64,000 nucleotides of DNA from Luteimicrobium album (GTDB lineage: Bacteria > Actinomycetota > Actinomycetes > Actinomycetales > Cellulomonadaceae), in the NCBI RefSeq assembly GCF_030161555.1, contig NZ_BSUK01000001.1, positions 558,001-622,000 of the forward strand. Reading direction: 5' to 3'. A model generated the notes under the pieces. That model was given only the letters and a program-made list of their open reading frames with translations, made no database searches and was not told where the DNA came from. Shown here piece by piece: positions 1-8,867 of this stretch. The first letter of the stretch is position 1. Every line of letters begins with the position of its first letter. Position numbers and translations under genes: made by a program.

Positions 1-350
1 CCGACCTCGGCGCACAGGTGCAGGAGCACGTCGCCGACGACGACCGCGACGTGTGCTCCCCAGGCGTTCTCCGACCGGCCGAAGAGCGCGAGATCGAGGT
101 CGCGAGCGTCGTCGCGGGGCGGGTGCCCGAACCGCGGGTCCGCCCAGAGCTCGCTCGACCGGTGCGGTGGCACCTCCCGGGCGAACAGCGCGAGGACCGC
201 GTACGCGTACCGCTGACAGTTGGCACCCTCGCCCAACGGTCGCGGATCGGCGGCGCCGGGGTGCGCGTCCGAGAGGTAGGGCGCGCACGATACCCAGGCG
301 GGCCACCCGCCGGACGGCGCGAGCCGGTCCAGGGCGTCCGCCGTGACCAC
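1..350 (-). CDS. NlpC/P60-like hydrolase, partial
   Basis: The open frame continues off the left edge of the window, so only the N-terminal ~116 codons are seen. It starts at a GTG four bases after the menC stop, suggesting cotranscription downstream of menC. The visible part has a Cys in 'GANCQRYAYAVLALF' and a later His in 'GAHVAVVVGD' followed by 'LLHLCAEVG'. That order and spacing resembles the Cys and His of NlpC/P60 papain-fold peptidases, where the His lies on a 'HVGIYVG'-like strand. The family assignment is from motif resemblance only; no signal peptide is seen, so a cytoplasmic hydrolase is possible. Confidence 0.5.
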   Translation of the reverse strand, partial: MVTADALDRLAPSGGWPAWVSCAPYLSDAHPGAADPRPLGEGANCQRYAYAVLALFAREVPPHRSSELWADPRFGHPPRDDARDLDLALFGRSENAWGAHVAVVVGDVLLHLCAEV

Positions 351-353
351 GGC

Positions 354-1399
354 TCAGCCCTCGACCGTGTCCCGAGCCAGCCGCTCCCCCGCGAGCGCCC
401 GGACCCGGGCGAGCCGGTCGAGCCAGGCGGCCCGGACGTCGTCGGGCGGGGCCATGGCGACCAGGCGCTCGACGTCGGGCGACGGCCGGTGCCCGGGGCC
501 GCGCGGCACGGGGATGGCCCCGTGGACCGGGAGCAGCGAGGGCGCGACGTCGCGCTCGAAGAGCTGCGCGGTCGCGAGCCCGCACGCGTACGGGAGCTCG
601 GGCAGGGCGGCGGCGAGCGCGAGGCCGGCAGCGAGCCCGACGGACGACTCGAGCGCCGACGATACGACGACCGGCAGCCCGACCTGCTCGGCGAGGTCCA
701 GGCAGGCGCGCACGCCGCCGAGCGGCTGCACCTTGAGCACGACGACGTCCGCGGCGTCGGCGCGCACGACGGCGAACGGGTCCTCCGCGCGACGGATCGA
801 CTCGTCCGCGGCGACGGGGACGGCGACGACGCGCCGGACGGCCGCGAGCTCGGGCACGGTCGCGCACGGCTGCTCGACGTACTCGAGCCCGCCGGCGGCG
901 CGGTCGAGCAGCGGCAGGCGCCGGACGGCCTCCTCGACGGACCACCCGCCGTTGGCGTCGACGCGGATCCGGCCGCCGGGGCCGAGCGCGTCCCGCACGG
1001 CCTCGAGCCGCGCGATCTCGGCCTCGACGGGCTCGGGAGCGCCGCGCGTGCCGTCGGGCAGCGGCGACCGCTCCGCGACCTTGACCTTCGCGGTGCGGCA
1101 GCCGCCGGACGCGAGGACGATCTCGCGCGCCCGCTCGGGCCCGACGGCCGGCACGGTCACGTTGACGGGGATCGCGGACCGTCGCGGTTCGGGCCAGCCG
1201 ACGGTCGCGGCCTCCTCGGCGGCGCGCCACCAGGCGAGCGACTCGGCGTCGTCGTAGTCCCAGAAGGGCGAGAACTCGGCCCAGCCCGCCGGGCCGCGCA
1301 CGAGGAGCCCGTCGCGGACGTCGAGCCCGCGGAAGCGCGTGCGCAGGGGGTCGACCAGACGACGACGGGCTCGTCGCCGCCCTCCGGCCCGGTCACCAC
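354..1399 (-). CDS. menC: o-succinylbenzoate synthase MenC (frame break)
   Basis: Enolase-superfamily enzyme that dehydrates SHCHC to o-succinylbenzoate in menaquinone synthesis. The body shows the superfamily landmarks in order: Lys pair in 'TAKVKVAE', metal ligands in 'IRVDANGG', 'EYVEQPC' and 'VAADESI', and the second catalytic Lys in 'VVLKVQPLGG'. The N-terminus reads 'EPVVVWSTP' in one frame and 'LRTRFRGLDVRDGLLVRGPAGW' continues in another. One missing base in the five-G run at 1346-1350 would join them. The start is a GTG at 1399 or 1396 that overlaps the TetR stop, implying translational coupling. Family identity is strong; the frame break is probably a sequence error. menB, menE and menA lie elsewhere in the window. 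Confidence 0.88.
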
Positions 1400-2079
1400 T
1401 CGCCCCGCTGGTGACGCTCGGTCCGCTCGACGACTTCTTGGGCGAGCTGGAGCGCGACCGGCCGGACCGACCGCCCCTCGGACAGTGCCGTGAGGGCCGC
1501 CCCGTCGACGATCGCGACGATGAGCTGAGGCGAGACGTCGAGGCCGAGCTTGGCGAGGAGCTCGGAGACGGCGTCGTCGAGCCCGTTGCGGGTCTCGGCG
1601 TAGGCACGGCCGAGCGCCGCCGAACGGCCTGCGGCGACGAGGTGCTCGTAGAACCCGCGGACGGCGGCGTCGTCGCCGCTCGGACCGATGGCGTCGACGA
1701 TCCGCTCGGCCTTGCCGGCGGCGGTGGTGGGGAGGTCGTCGCGCTCGACGACCTCGCGCGTGTGCGCGGTCCAGCGCTCGACGAGGAGGCGGCCCGCGGT
1801 CTCGACGAGCTCGTCGAGACCCGAGAAGTAGTAGGTGGTCGCGGCGAGCGGGACGTCGGCCTGCGCGGCGACGGTCCGGTGGGTCACGCCCGCGGGACCC
1901 TCGGAGAGGATCAGCTCGGCCGCGGCCCGGACGATCGCGTCGCGACGCTGTGCGCCGCGGCTCTGCCGCCGTGGCTCGCGGGGTTTGCGCGGCCCGCGGG
2001 CGCCCGTGTGCCGGGGCGGCTGCGCGGGCTCACCGGGTCGCCCGGGGCCCCGAGGCCTGTCGGGGTCTGCTTGGGTCAT
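1393..2079 (-). CDS. TetR/AcrR-family regulator
   Basis: 228 residues. After a basic, Pro/Gly/Arg-rich N-terminal tail of ~45 residues comes a TetR-type helix-turn-helix ('RDAIVRAAAELILSEGP' then 'GVTHRTVAAQADVPLAATTYYF'), followed by a helical ligand-binding domain. The ATG at 2079 has a good ribosome site (AGGGGAGG) and lies inside the 3' end of the upstream sugE/gdx gene (50-bp overlap). The regulator is therefore translated with the exporter it probably controls. A 16-bp palindrome upstream of the exporter is a candidate operator. The ligand is unknown; guanidinium-like or quaternary cations are guesses from the partner gene. Confidence 0.85.
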   Translation of the reverse strand: MTQADPDRPRGPGRPGEPAQPPRHTGARGPRKPREPRRQSRGAQRRDAIVRAAAELILSEGPAGVTHRTVAAQADVPLAATTYYFSGLDELVETAGRLLVERWTAHTREVVERDDLPTTAAGKAERIVDAIGPSGDDAAVRGFYEHLVAAGRSAALGRAYAETRNGLDDAVSELLAKLGLDVSPQLIVAIVDGAALTALSEGRSVRPVALQLAQEVVERTERHQRGEW

Positions 2080-2431
2080 GCGTGTCCTCCCCTGCGAGGT
2101 TCAGTCCGACGATCCCTGCGACGACGAGCGCGAGGGACACGATCTTCAGCATCGTGACAGTCTCCCCGAAGAGCGGGATCGCCAACAGGGCCGTCGCGGT
2201 GGCGCCGACGCCCACCCACACGCCGTAGGCGACGCCGACGGGCAGGGAGCGTAGCGCATACGACAGGCCGACCATCGACGCGGCGAGCAGGACGACGAAC
2301 CCGACGCTGGGCCAGAGCCTGCTGAACCCGTACGAGGCCTTGAGGCACAGCGCCCACCCGGCCTCGAACCCGCCCGACACGATGAGGACGGCCCAGGCGA
2401 GCCCGGACCCGGTGCTGGAGATGGCGTTCAC
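2030..2431 (-). CDS. sugE: SMR-family exporter, Gdx/SugE type
   Basis: 133 residues with four predicted membrane helices and a 25-residue hydrophilic tail, longer than the usual ~105. The helix-1 signature 'GGFEAGWALCLKASYGFSR' carries the essential membrane Glu of small multidrug resistance proteins. 'LPVGVAYGVWVGVGA' and 'LVVAGIVGLNL' match the SugE/Gdx branch (guanidinium exporters) better than EmrE. It likely works as a dual-topology dimer exchanging protons for a cation. It is the first gene of a sugE-tetR-menC-hydrolase run on the minus strand. The tail overlaps the start of the tetR gene. Confidence 0.85.
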   Translation of the reverse strand: MNAISSTGSGLAWAVLIVSGGFEAGWALCLKASYGFSRLWPSVGFVVLLAASMVGLSYALRSLPVGVAYGVWVGVGATATALLAIPLFGETVTMLKIVSLALVVAGIVGLNLAGEDTHDPSRPRQASGPRATR

Positions 2432-2495
2432 GTTCGCCTCCGCGGATGACGACGCGCGACCCCGGGTGTCAGGTCCGCCGTCGGGTCGCGCGAAG

Positions 2496-2511
2496 TGGTA
2501 CTAGCGTACCA
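2496..2511. promoter_or_regulatory. 16-bp palindrome, candidate TetR operator
   Basis: TGGTAC-TAGC-GTACCA is a perfect 6-bp inverted repeat with a 4-bp centre. It lies in the 132-bp space between the divergent sugE (start 2431) and EamA (start 2564) genes. Position and symmetry suit an operator for the TetR protein encoded in the sugE operon; binding is inferred. Confidence 0.45.
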
Positions 2512-2563
2512 TAATGCAGCGTCGGCTAGGGTCGTGCCCGGCTCGACCCCTCGGGAAACCTCC

Positions 2564-3487
2564 ATGACCTCACTCGGCTCGCCTCACCCTGCGCACCCGC
2601 GCACCGGCCCGCTCCTGGCGCTCGTGTGCGTCCTCGGCGGATCGTTCGGCGTGCAGCTCTCGGCCGCCCTCGCCTCCACGCTGTTCCCCACCGTCGGCAC
2701 GGTCGGCGTCAGCGGCCTGCGGATGGCGGTCGCCGCCGCCGTCCTCCTCGTGGTGACGCGCCCGAGCCTGCGCGGACGCTCGGCGCGCGCCTGGGCCGGG
2801 ATCGCGTCCTACGGGCTCGCGATGGCCGCGATGAACGTCCTGTTCTACAACGCCGTCGACCACCTGCCGCTCGGCTTCGCCGTCACCCTCGAGTTCCTCG
2901 GCCCGCTCGCCGTGGCCGCGCTCGGGGTGACGCGGCGCCTCGAGCTCGTCCTTCCCGCGACCGCTCTCCTCGGCGTCGTGCTGATCAGCGGGCCGGGCGG
3001 CGAGGCGGACGTCGTCGGGATCCTGTTCGGCCTCGGCGCGGCCGTCGCGTTCGGCGCCTACACCCTGCTGGCCGGCCGGGTCGGGGGCGACACGAGCGGC
3101 CTGGACGGGCTCGCGCTGTCCGTGACCGGCGGCGCGGTGCTGCTGCTCCCCTTCTCGATCGCGTCCGCACCGCACGTGGACGCGGCCGGGTGGGGGCGCC
3201 TCGCCGCTTCCGGGATCCTCGGCGTCGCGATCGCGTTCAGCCTCGACTTCCTCGCCGTGCACCTGAGCTCGCCGCGGGTCGTCGGCACGCTGTTCGCGAT
3301 GGACCCCGTGGTGGGTGCGCTCGTCGGGGCACTGGCGCTCGGGCAGGGGCTCGCACTGGTCGCCGTCGTCGGGATCCTCCTGGTCTCGTTCGCCGGTGCC
3401 GCGACGATCTGGCTCGCCGGCCGCGTCGGCGCGCGGCGCACGCTCGAGGACGTCGAGCCCGACGACGCGCGTCCGTCCGCTCACTAG
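2564..3487 (+). CDS. EamA-family (DMT) transporter
   Basis: 307 residues with ten predicted membrane helices, arranged as two EamA repeats. 'GSFGVQLSAALASTLFPTVG', 'AVDHLPLGFAVTLEFLGPLAV' and 'LLSSPRVVGTLFAMDP'-like stretches resemble the RhtA/YedA exporters of the drug/metabolite transporter superfamily. The substrate cannot be told from sequence; amino acid or metabolite export is typical. I chose the ATG at 2564 rather than an upstream in-frame GTG at 2495, because the upstream residues are not hydrophobic and overlap the palindromic operator. The stop is one base before the menB start, so the two are probably cotranscribed. Confidence 0.82.
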   Translation: MTSLGSPHPAHPRTGPLLALVCVLGGSFGVQLSAALASTLFPTVGTVGVSGLRMAVAAAVLLVVTRPSLRGRSARAWAGIASYGLAMAAMNVLFYNAVDHLPLGFAVTLEFLGPLAVAALGVTRRLELVLPATALLGVVLISGPGGEADVVGILFGLGAAVAFGAYTLLAGRVGGDTSGLDGLALSVTGGAVLLLPFSIASAPHVDAAGWGRLAASGILGVAIAFSLDFLAVHLSSPRVVGTLFAMDPVVGALVGALALGQGLALVAVVGILLVSFAGAATIWLAGRVGARRTLEDVEPDDARPSAH

Positions 3488-3488
3488 C

Positions 3489-4487
<999 letters not shown>

Positions 4488-4511
<24 letters not shown>

Positions 4512-5008
4512 GACGTCCACCGGTTCCGCTGCGGCGACCAGGGCCGCGGCCAACCCCGCTCGCCCGCCCGCATGACCCGCGCGTGAGACCACGCCGCGAG
4601 CGGCCGGGACAGCGGGCCGACAGGGTCGAGCCACCACCGCGCCGTCCGCACGTCCCAGTGCACGACGACGACGGTCGCCCCCGGTCCGGCGTCCGACAGC
4701 GTGACCAGGCCCATCCCCACGAGGTCACCGGTCACCGCGAAGCACGCCGACGACGGCGGCTCGACCGTCGTCGCCTCGAGCTCGAGCCGCAGCCGCCGCC
4801 CGAACGGCGTGCGGAAGGCGAGCGCGGCGCGCGACCCCTGCCGGGCGCCGTCGTCGGTGAACGCGACGACCTGGCCCCGCAGGCCCGGCCACCAGCGCGG
4901 CCACGACAGCTCCGGGTCCGCGAGCACCGCCCAGCACGCCTCGCGCGGGGCCGCGAGAGCCCAGCACGAGACGAAGGCGTACGCACGCCCGGTCCTCGGT
5001 GACGGCAC
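4488..5008 (-). CDS. SRPBCC (START-like) domain protein (frame break)
   Basis: About 173 residues once repaired. It has the helix-grip pattern of SRPBCC/polyketide-cyclase-like proteins: 'AAPREACWAVLADPELSWPR', 'VVAFTDDGARQGSRAALAF', then alternating strands ending 'VVVVHWDVRTARWWLDPVG', then a long C-terminal helix. The C-terminal helix only reads correctly ('LAAALVAAAEPVDVSERVREA') if one base is restored in the CCCC run at 4553-4556. Otherwise the frame runs far into antisense menB. The start is GTG 5008, divergent from the metallophosphoesterase across an inverted repeat. Ligand and function are unknown. Confidence 0.65.
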
Positions 5009-5015
5009 CCCGCCA

Positions 5016-5065
5016 GTCTGCACCTGGCGGGCGCGGACACGCCCGGGACGGCCACAGGTGCAGAC
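5016..5065. repeat. 11-bp perfect inverted repeat in a divergent promoter region
   Basis: GTCTGCACCTG at 5016-5026 and CAGGTGCAGAC at 5055-5065 are exact reverse complements separated by 28 bp. They lie between the SRPBCC start (5008) and the phosphoesterase start (5094). This could be a two-site operator or a hairpin in a leader. Confidence 0.5.
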
Positions 5066-5093
5066 GAACCACCCAGGTGGAAGGGTGGTGGTG

Positions 5094-6777
5094 ATGCCCG
5101 ACACGACCGCCCCGCCCGCACCCCGCTGGGTCCCGCCGCGCTGGCTCCTGTGCACGGTGGGCGTCGTCCTCGCGGTGGTCGCGTGCACCGCGTGGGGCGT
5201 GACGACCGCGAGCGCCGACCTGAGCCTCGGCCCCCACGAGGCCCGCTACGAGGTCACCACGGACGGGCTGATCGTCGTGGACCTGGGCCCGCTGGGGACG
5301 GTCGAGCTCGACTCGCCCGCGCCGCTGGGCCTCGGGGCGCGCGTCGTCGTCAAGGAGATCCCCACCGAGCTGACGTCGGTCACGCCGGCGCAGAACCTCG
5401 ACGCGCTCGGCACGGACGTCCAGTCGTACCTGCAGTTCTTCGCGACCCCCGACATCACGGTGCACCGCGCCGTGCGGGCGCTCGCGGTCGACGCGGTGTG
5501 GCGCACGCTCGCCGCGCTCGCCGCGGTCGCCCTCGCCACGACGGCGGTGGTCCTGCTCCTCGGCCGGGCCCGACGGCGCGAGCTCGCGGCCGCGGCCGGG
5601 CGCCACACCTGGGAGCTCACCGCGGGGCTCGTGGTGGTCGTGGCGACCGCGCTCACGCTGAGCTCGTCGGAGCCCGGCACCTCCACCACCACGGCCCAGG
5701 AGGGCAGTCCCCTGTTCGCGGGCACGCCGCTCGCGGGCGCCAGGATCACGGGCCGCCTCGCCGGGGTGGTCAACACGTACGGCGAGCAGCTCGTCACGGC
5801 GTACCAGAGCTCCGAGGACTTCTACGCGAAGGCGAACCGGAACCTTCAGGCCGCGTGGGACGAGCGTGACGACCTGCAGGACGCCGAGGACGCGCTCGCA
5901 CAGGCCACCACGACGACGCCGCCCACCGTGCCGGCGACCGGGACCGAGGGGACGGCCACGCCCAGCCCCAGCCCGACGGCGTCGTCGGACCTGGTGACGC
6001 TGCTGGTCGTCTCGGACCTGCACTGCAACACGGGCATGTCGCCGCTGATCCACACGGCCGTCGAGCGGTCGGGCGCGCAGGTCGTGCTGAACGCCGGCGA
6101 CACGACGATCAACGGGACCGCCGTCGAGCAGGTGTGCGTCGACAGCTTCGCCAGCGCGATCCCCAGAAGATCCCCACCGTGATGGCGAACGGCAACCACG
6201 ACAGCCCGCTCGTCGCGAAGTTCGCGCGCGACGCCGGCTGGACCGTGCTCGACGGCGACGTCGTCGACGTCAAGGGCGTGCGGATCCTCGGCGACCACGA
6301 CGTCCTGCAGACCCGTATCGGGGTCGCGTCGCACCAGTCGGGCGACGTGAGCCCCGGCGAGCAGTCCCAGGCCCTGTCGGACAAGGCGTGCGACGCCGAG
6401 AAGGACGGCATGCCCGGGGTCGACCTGCTGCTCATCCACGACCCCACCATCGGCACGGTGCCGCTCGAGTCCGGGTGCGTGCCCGCGCAGGTCTCGGGGC
6501 ACCTGCACCGGCGCATCGACCCGACCCAGATCGGGCTGGGGATCCGGTACGTGAACTCCTCGACGGCGGGGGCGACGCTGGGCCAGGCGACGGTCGGCCC
6601 GCTGCACGGCACGGCCGAGATGACGGTCCTGCGGTTCGACACCCAGACCCACCGGTTCGTCGACTGGCAGCTCGTGTCCGTCACGAAGAAGGGGTCGCGT
6701 CGGTGTCCGAGCGGCAGCCGTGGCCCGAGCCGACGAGCGCCGAGGTCCCCGCGTCGCCGCTGCCGCCGGGCGACTGA
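5094..6777 (+). CDS. membrane-anchored metallophosphoesterase (two frame breaks)
   Basis: About 561 residues when repaired. The N-terminal part has three membrane helices ('WLLCTVGVVLAVVACTAWGV', 'AALAAVALATTAVVLLLG', 'LTAGLVVVVATALTL') around an extracytoplasmic domain, then a Thr/Pro-rich linker. The C-terminal calcineurin-like phosphoesterase domain has all metal motifs: 'VVSDLHCN', 'LNAGDTTING', 'ANGNHDS', 'LLIHDP' and 'VSGHLHRR'. The 'GD' and 'GNHD' motifs are in different frames. Restoring one C in the run at 6161-6164 joins them, and one G at 6691-6694 gives the C-terminus 'VASVSERQPWPEPTS'. The domain is probably outside the membrane. Substrate unknown. Confidence 0.8.
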
Positions 6778-7101
6778 GCGGGCGGCGGCGGGAGCGCGGA
6801 GCCCAGAGCACGATCGCCGTCGACCTGGGCGACCTCGACGAGGGCATCCAGCACCACATGAAGTGACGCGACCACTCAGCCGGTGACCTCGCGCCGGTGG
6901 CCGCCGCGCTCCTCACCGACGCCTCCCGCCTGGTCGACGCGCGACCCCCGCGCCGGGGCGGCGGGTGAGGCGGCGTCCACCTGGGTCCTCGCACGGGCCG
7001 AGCGGATCGCGGATCCGGCCCTGCGCGCCCGGTTCCTCGCCACGCGCCCCCAGTCCCGGCTCGTCCGCTCACCGGCCGGACCCGACGAAGCCGGCCGCTG
7101 A
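6778..7101 (+). pseudogene. probable C-terminal remnant of a TPR-type transcriptional regulator
   Basis: No intact gene fits this 324-bp stretch. The frame ending at 7101 reads 'ASTWVLARAERIADPALRARF' then 'LATRPQSRLVRS', very like the last helical repeat of large actinobacterial ATPase/BTAD/LuxR-type regulators. Restoring one base near 6954 extends it upstream to 'VAAALLTDASRLVDAR'. A stop at about 6864 lies in the same frame. The rest of such a regulator is absent, so this looks like a deletion remnant. The assignment rests on resemblance of about 60 residues only. Confidence 0.3.
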
Positions 7102-7121
7102 CGCGTGCCAGGATCAGACGC

Positions 7122-7691
7122 GTGCCGACCACCACCCCGGAGATCCGTCCCGCCGTCCCCGACGACCTGGCCGACGTCGCGCGCATCTACGCGCACTACG
7201 TCGAGCACACGCTCGCGACCTTCGACACCGAGCCCCCGACGCTCGAGACGTGGCACGACAAGCACGCCGCGAGCGTCGGCGCGGGCTGGCCGTTCCTCGT
7301 CGCCATGGGCCCGCTCGCCGACGACGACCCGGAACCCCAGGTGCTCGGCTTCGCCTACACGTCCCCGTACCGCCCCAAGGCCGCCTACCGGTACACGGTC
7401 GAGGAGACCATCTACCTCGACCCGGCGGCGACGCGACGAGGCCTCGGCGGGCGTCTGCTCGACGCGGTGCTCGACGCCGCCCGTGACGCCGGTGCGCGCG
7501 AGGCGATCGCAGTGATCGCCGACGCCGTCGACCCGGCCGACCCGCGGGGCACGGTCACGCGGACGCCGTCGAGCGTGCTGCACGAGCGGCACGGCTTCCG
7601 CGCGGCCGGGCGCCTCGAGGGTGTCGGCCGCAAGCACGAGCGGTGGGTCGCGGTCACCCTCTACCAGCGGAGCCTGCACCCGTCGGCGTGA
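7122..7691 (+). CDS. GNAT acetyltransferase, phosphinothricin acetyltransferase-like
   Basis: 189 residues. N-terminal 'IRPAVPDDLADVARIYAHYV' and 'TATFDTEPPT'-like residues are typical of the phosphinothricin/methionine-sulfoximine N-acetyltransferase branch. The acetyl-CoA loop is 'ATRRGLGGRLLDAVL' (R-x-x-G-x-G/A). The C-terminal 'LHERHGFRAAGRLEGVGRKHERW' (in pieces) matches the usual 'HxxxGF...G...VGxKxxxW' pattern. It probably detoxifies a glutamate analogue or similar amine. The start is GTG 7122. The 3' end overlaps the convergent ABC ATPase by 38 bp. Confidence 0.82.
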   Translation: MPTTTPEIRPAVPDDLADVARIYAHYVEHTLATFDTEPPTLETWHDKHAASVGAGWPFLVAMGPLADDDPEPQVLGFAYTSPYRPKAAYRYTVEETIYLDPAATRRGLGGRLLDAVLDAARDAGAREAIAVIADAVDPADPRGTVTRTPSSVLHERHGFRAAGRLEGVGRKHERWVAVTLYQRSLHPSA

Positions 7692-8684
7692 CCGCGCCGT
7701 CGACGGCACGGCGGAGCGCCGACAGGACCCCGGGGGCGTCGATCGTGCCCACCACGGCCCCCGGTCCGCCGTCGGCGACCTTCCCGTCGACGACGGCGAC
7801 GACCCCGTCGGGCGCCTCGGCGACCGCCTCGAGCGCGGTGGCGAGCGTCGCGTCCAGCTCGACGACGGGGCCGGCAGGTCGCGTCCGCCCGTCGGCCGGC
7901 TGCACGTCGCCCCGCTCGACGTGCGTGATCCCCAGCAGCCGCACGGGCGCACCGTCCCCGACGAGCGCCCGGACCGCGTCCGACGCCGGTCGCGCCAGGA
8001 CCTCGACCGGGTCGGCGAGCTGTTCCACGTGCCCGCCACGCGAGAACACCGCGACCCGGTCGCCGAGCCGGACGGCCTCGTCGATGTCGTGCGTGACGAA
8101 CATGACCGTGGTGCCGAGCTCGCGCTGGATCCGCCAGAACTCCGCCTGCAACCGGCGGCGGCCCGCCGGGTCGACCGCACCGAACGGCTCGTCCATCAGC
8201 AGGACCGGCGGGTCCGTCGCGAGCGCGCGGGCCACACCGACACGCTGCTGCTCGCCGCCCGACAGCTCGTGCGGGTAACGCTTCGCGTACCGGTCCGGCG
8301 GGAGGCCGACGAGGTCGAGCAGCTCCGCGACCCGGTCCTTCGTGCGCCTCCGGTCCCACCGCAGCAGGCCGGGCACCGTCGCGACGTTCTGCGCGACCGT
8401 CCGGTGCGGGAACAGACCCACGTTCTGGATCACGTAGCCCATCGAGCGCCGCAGCCGCACCGGGTCCGCCGCGAGGACGTCCTCGCCACCCACCAGGATC
8501 CGGCCGCCGCTCGGCTCGACGAGCCTGTTCGTCATCCGCAGGGTCGTCGACTTACCGCAGCCCGACGGCCCGACGAGTGCCAGGATCTCGTGCTCCACCA
8601 CCTCGAGGAGAGGTCCTCCACCGCGACGGTCCCGTCGGGGTACTCCTTGCGGACGTGCTCGAAGACGATCGCGGCGTCGGCCAT
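7654..8684 (-). CDS. osmoprotectant-type ABC transporter ATPase (frame break)
   Basis: ATPase of a glycine-betaine/carnitine/choline (OpuCA/ProV-like) importer. It has Walker A 'VGPSGCGKSTT', Q-loop 'VIQNVGLFPHRTV', signature 'LSGGEQQRVGVARALA', Walker B 'VLLMDEPFGAVD' and 'VTHDIDEAV', then a short C-terminal CBS-like regulatory tail ('DGVVAVVDGKVADGG'). The N-terminus 'MADAAIVFEHVRKEYPDG' is in another frame; one base missing near 8607 joins it at 'VEDLSLEV'. The ATG at 8684 is therefore chosen. Its permeases and binding protein lie on the opposite strand beyond IS30, so the system is split into divergent units. Confidence 0.85.
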
Positions 8685-8702
8685 GGATCGAACCTACCCG
8701 GA

Positions 8703-8748
8703 TGCGCCGACGGTGACGCCCCGTTCGCCGAGGGTGACGCCCGGCTCG
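8703..8748. repeat. 21-bp-period intergenic repeat (CGCCGANGGTGACGCC)
   Basis: Two units, starting at 8706 and 8727, share CGCCGA-N-GGTGACGCCC with a 21-bp period. The same motif with the same period recurs next to the hairpin repeats near 10.45, 37.66 and 37.85 kb, and singly near 21.16 and 55.80 kb. Confidence 0.6.
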
Positions 8749-8809
8749 CCGCCCGCCGCCCGCCACCCGCCGCCCGCCGCCCGCCGCCCGCCGACCGCCG
8801 CCCGCCGAC
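8747..8809. repeat. 7-bp tandem repeat, (CGCCGCC)9
   Basis: Nine consecutive heptamers; six are exactly CGCCGCC and three have one substitution (CGCCACC or CGCCGAC). They lie between the ABC ATPase start and IS30. The copy number is probably variable between strains. Confidence 0.85.
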
Positions 8810-8867
8810 CATGCGATCAGGCACCGGTCTCGCCGCCGAACACGGGCTTGTGCACCGATGCGTCGCG

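Noticed and set aside
2495..2563. Upstream GTG start for the EamA transporter
   Set aside because: The extra 23 residues cover the palindromic operator and add nothing typical of the family; ATG 2564 fits better.
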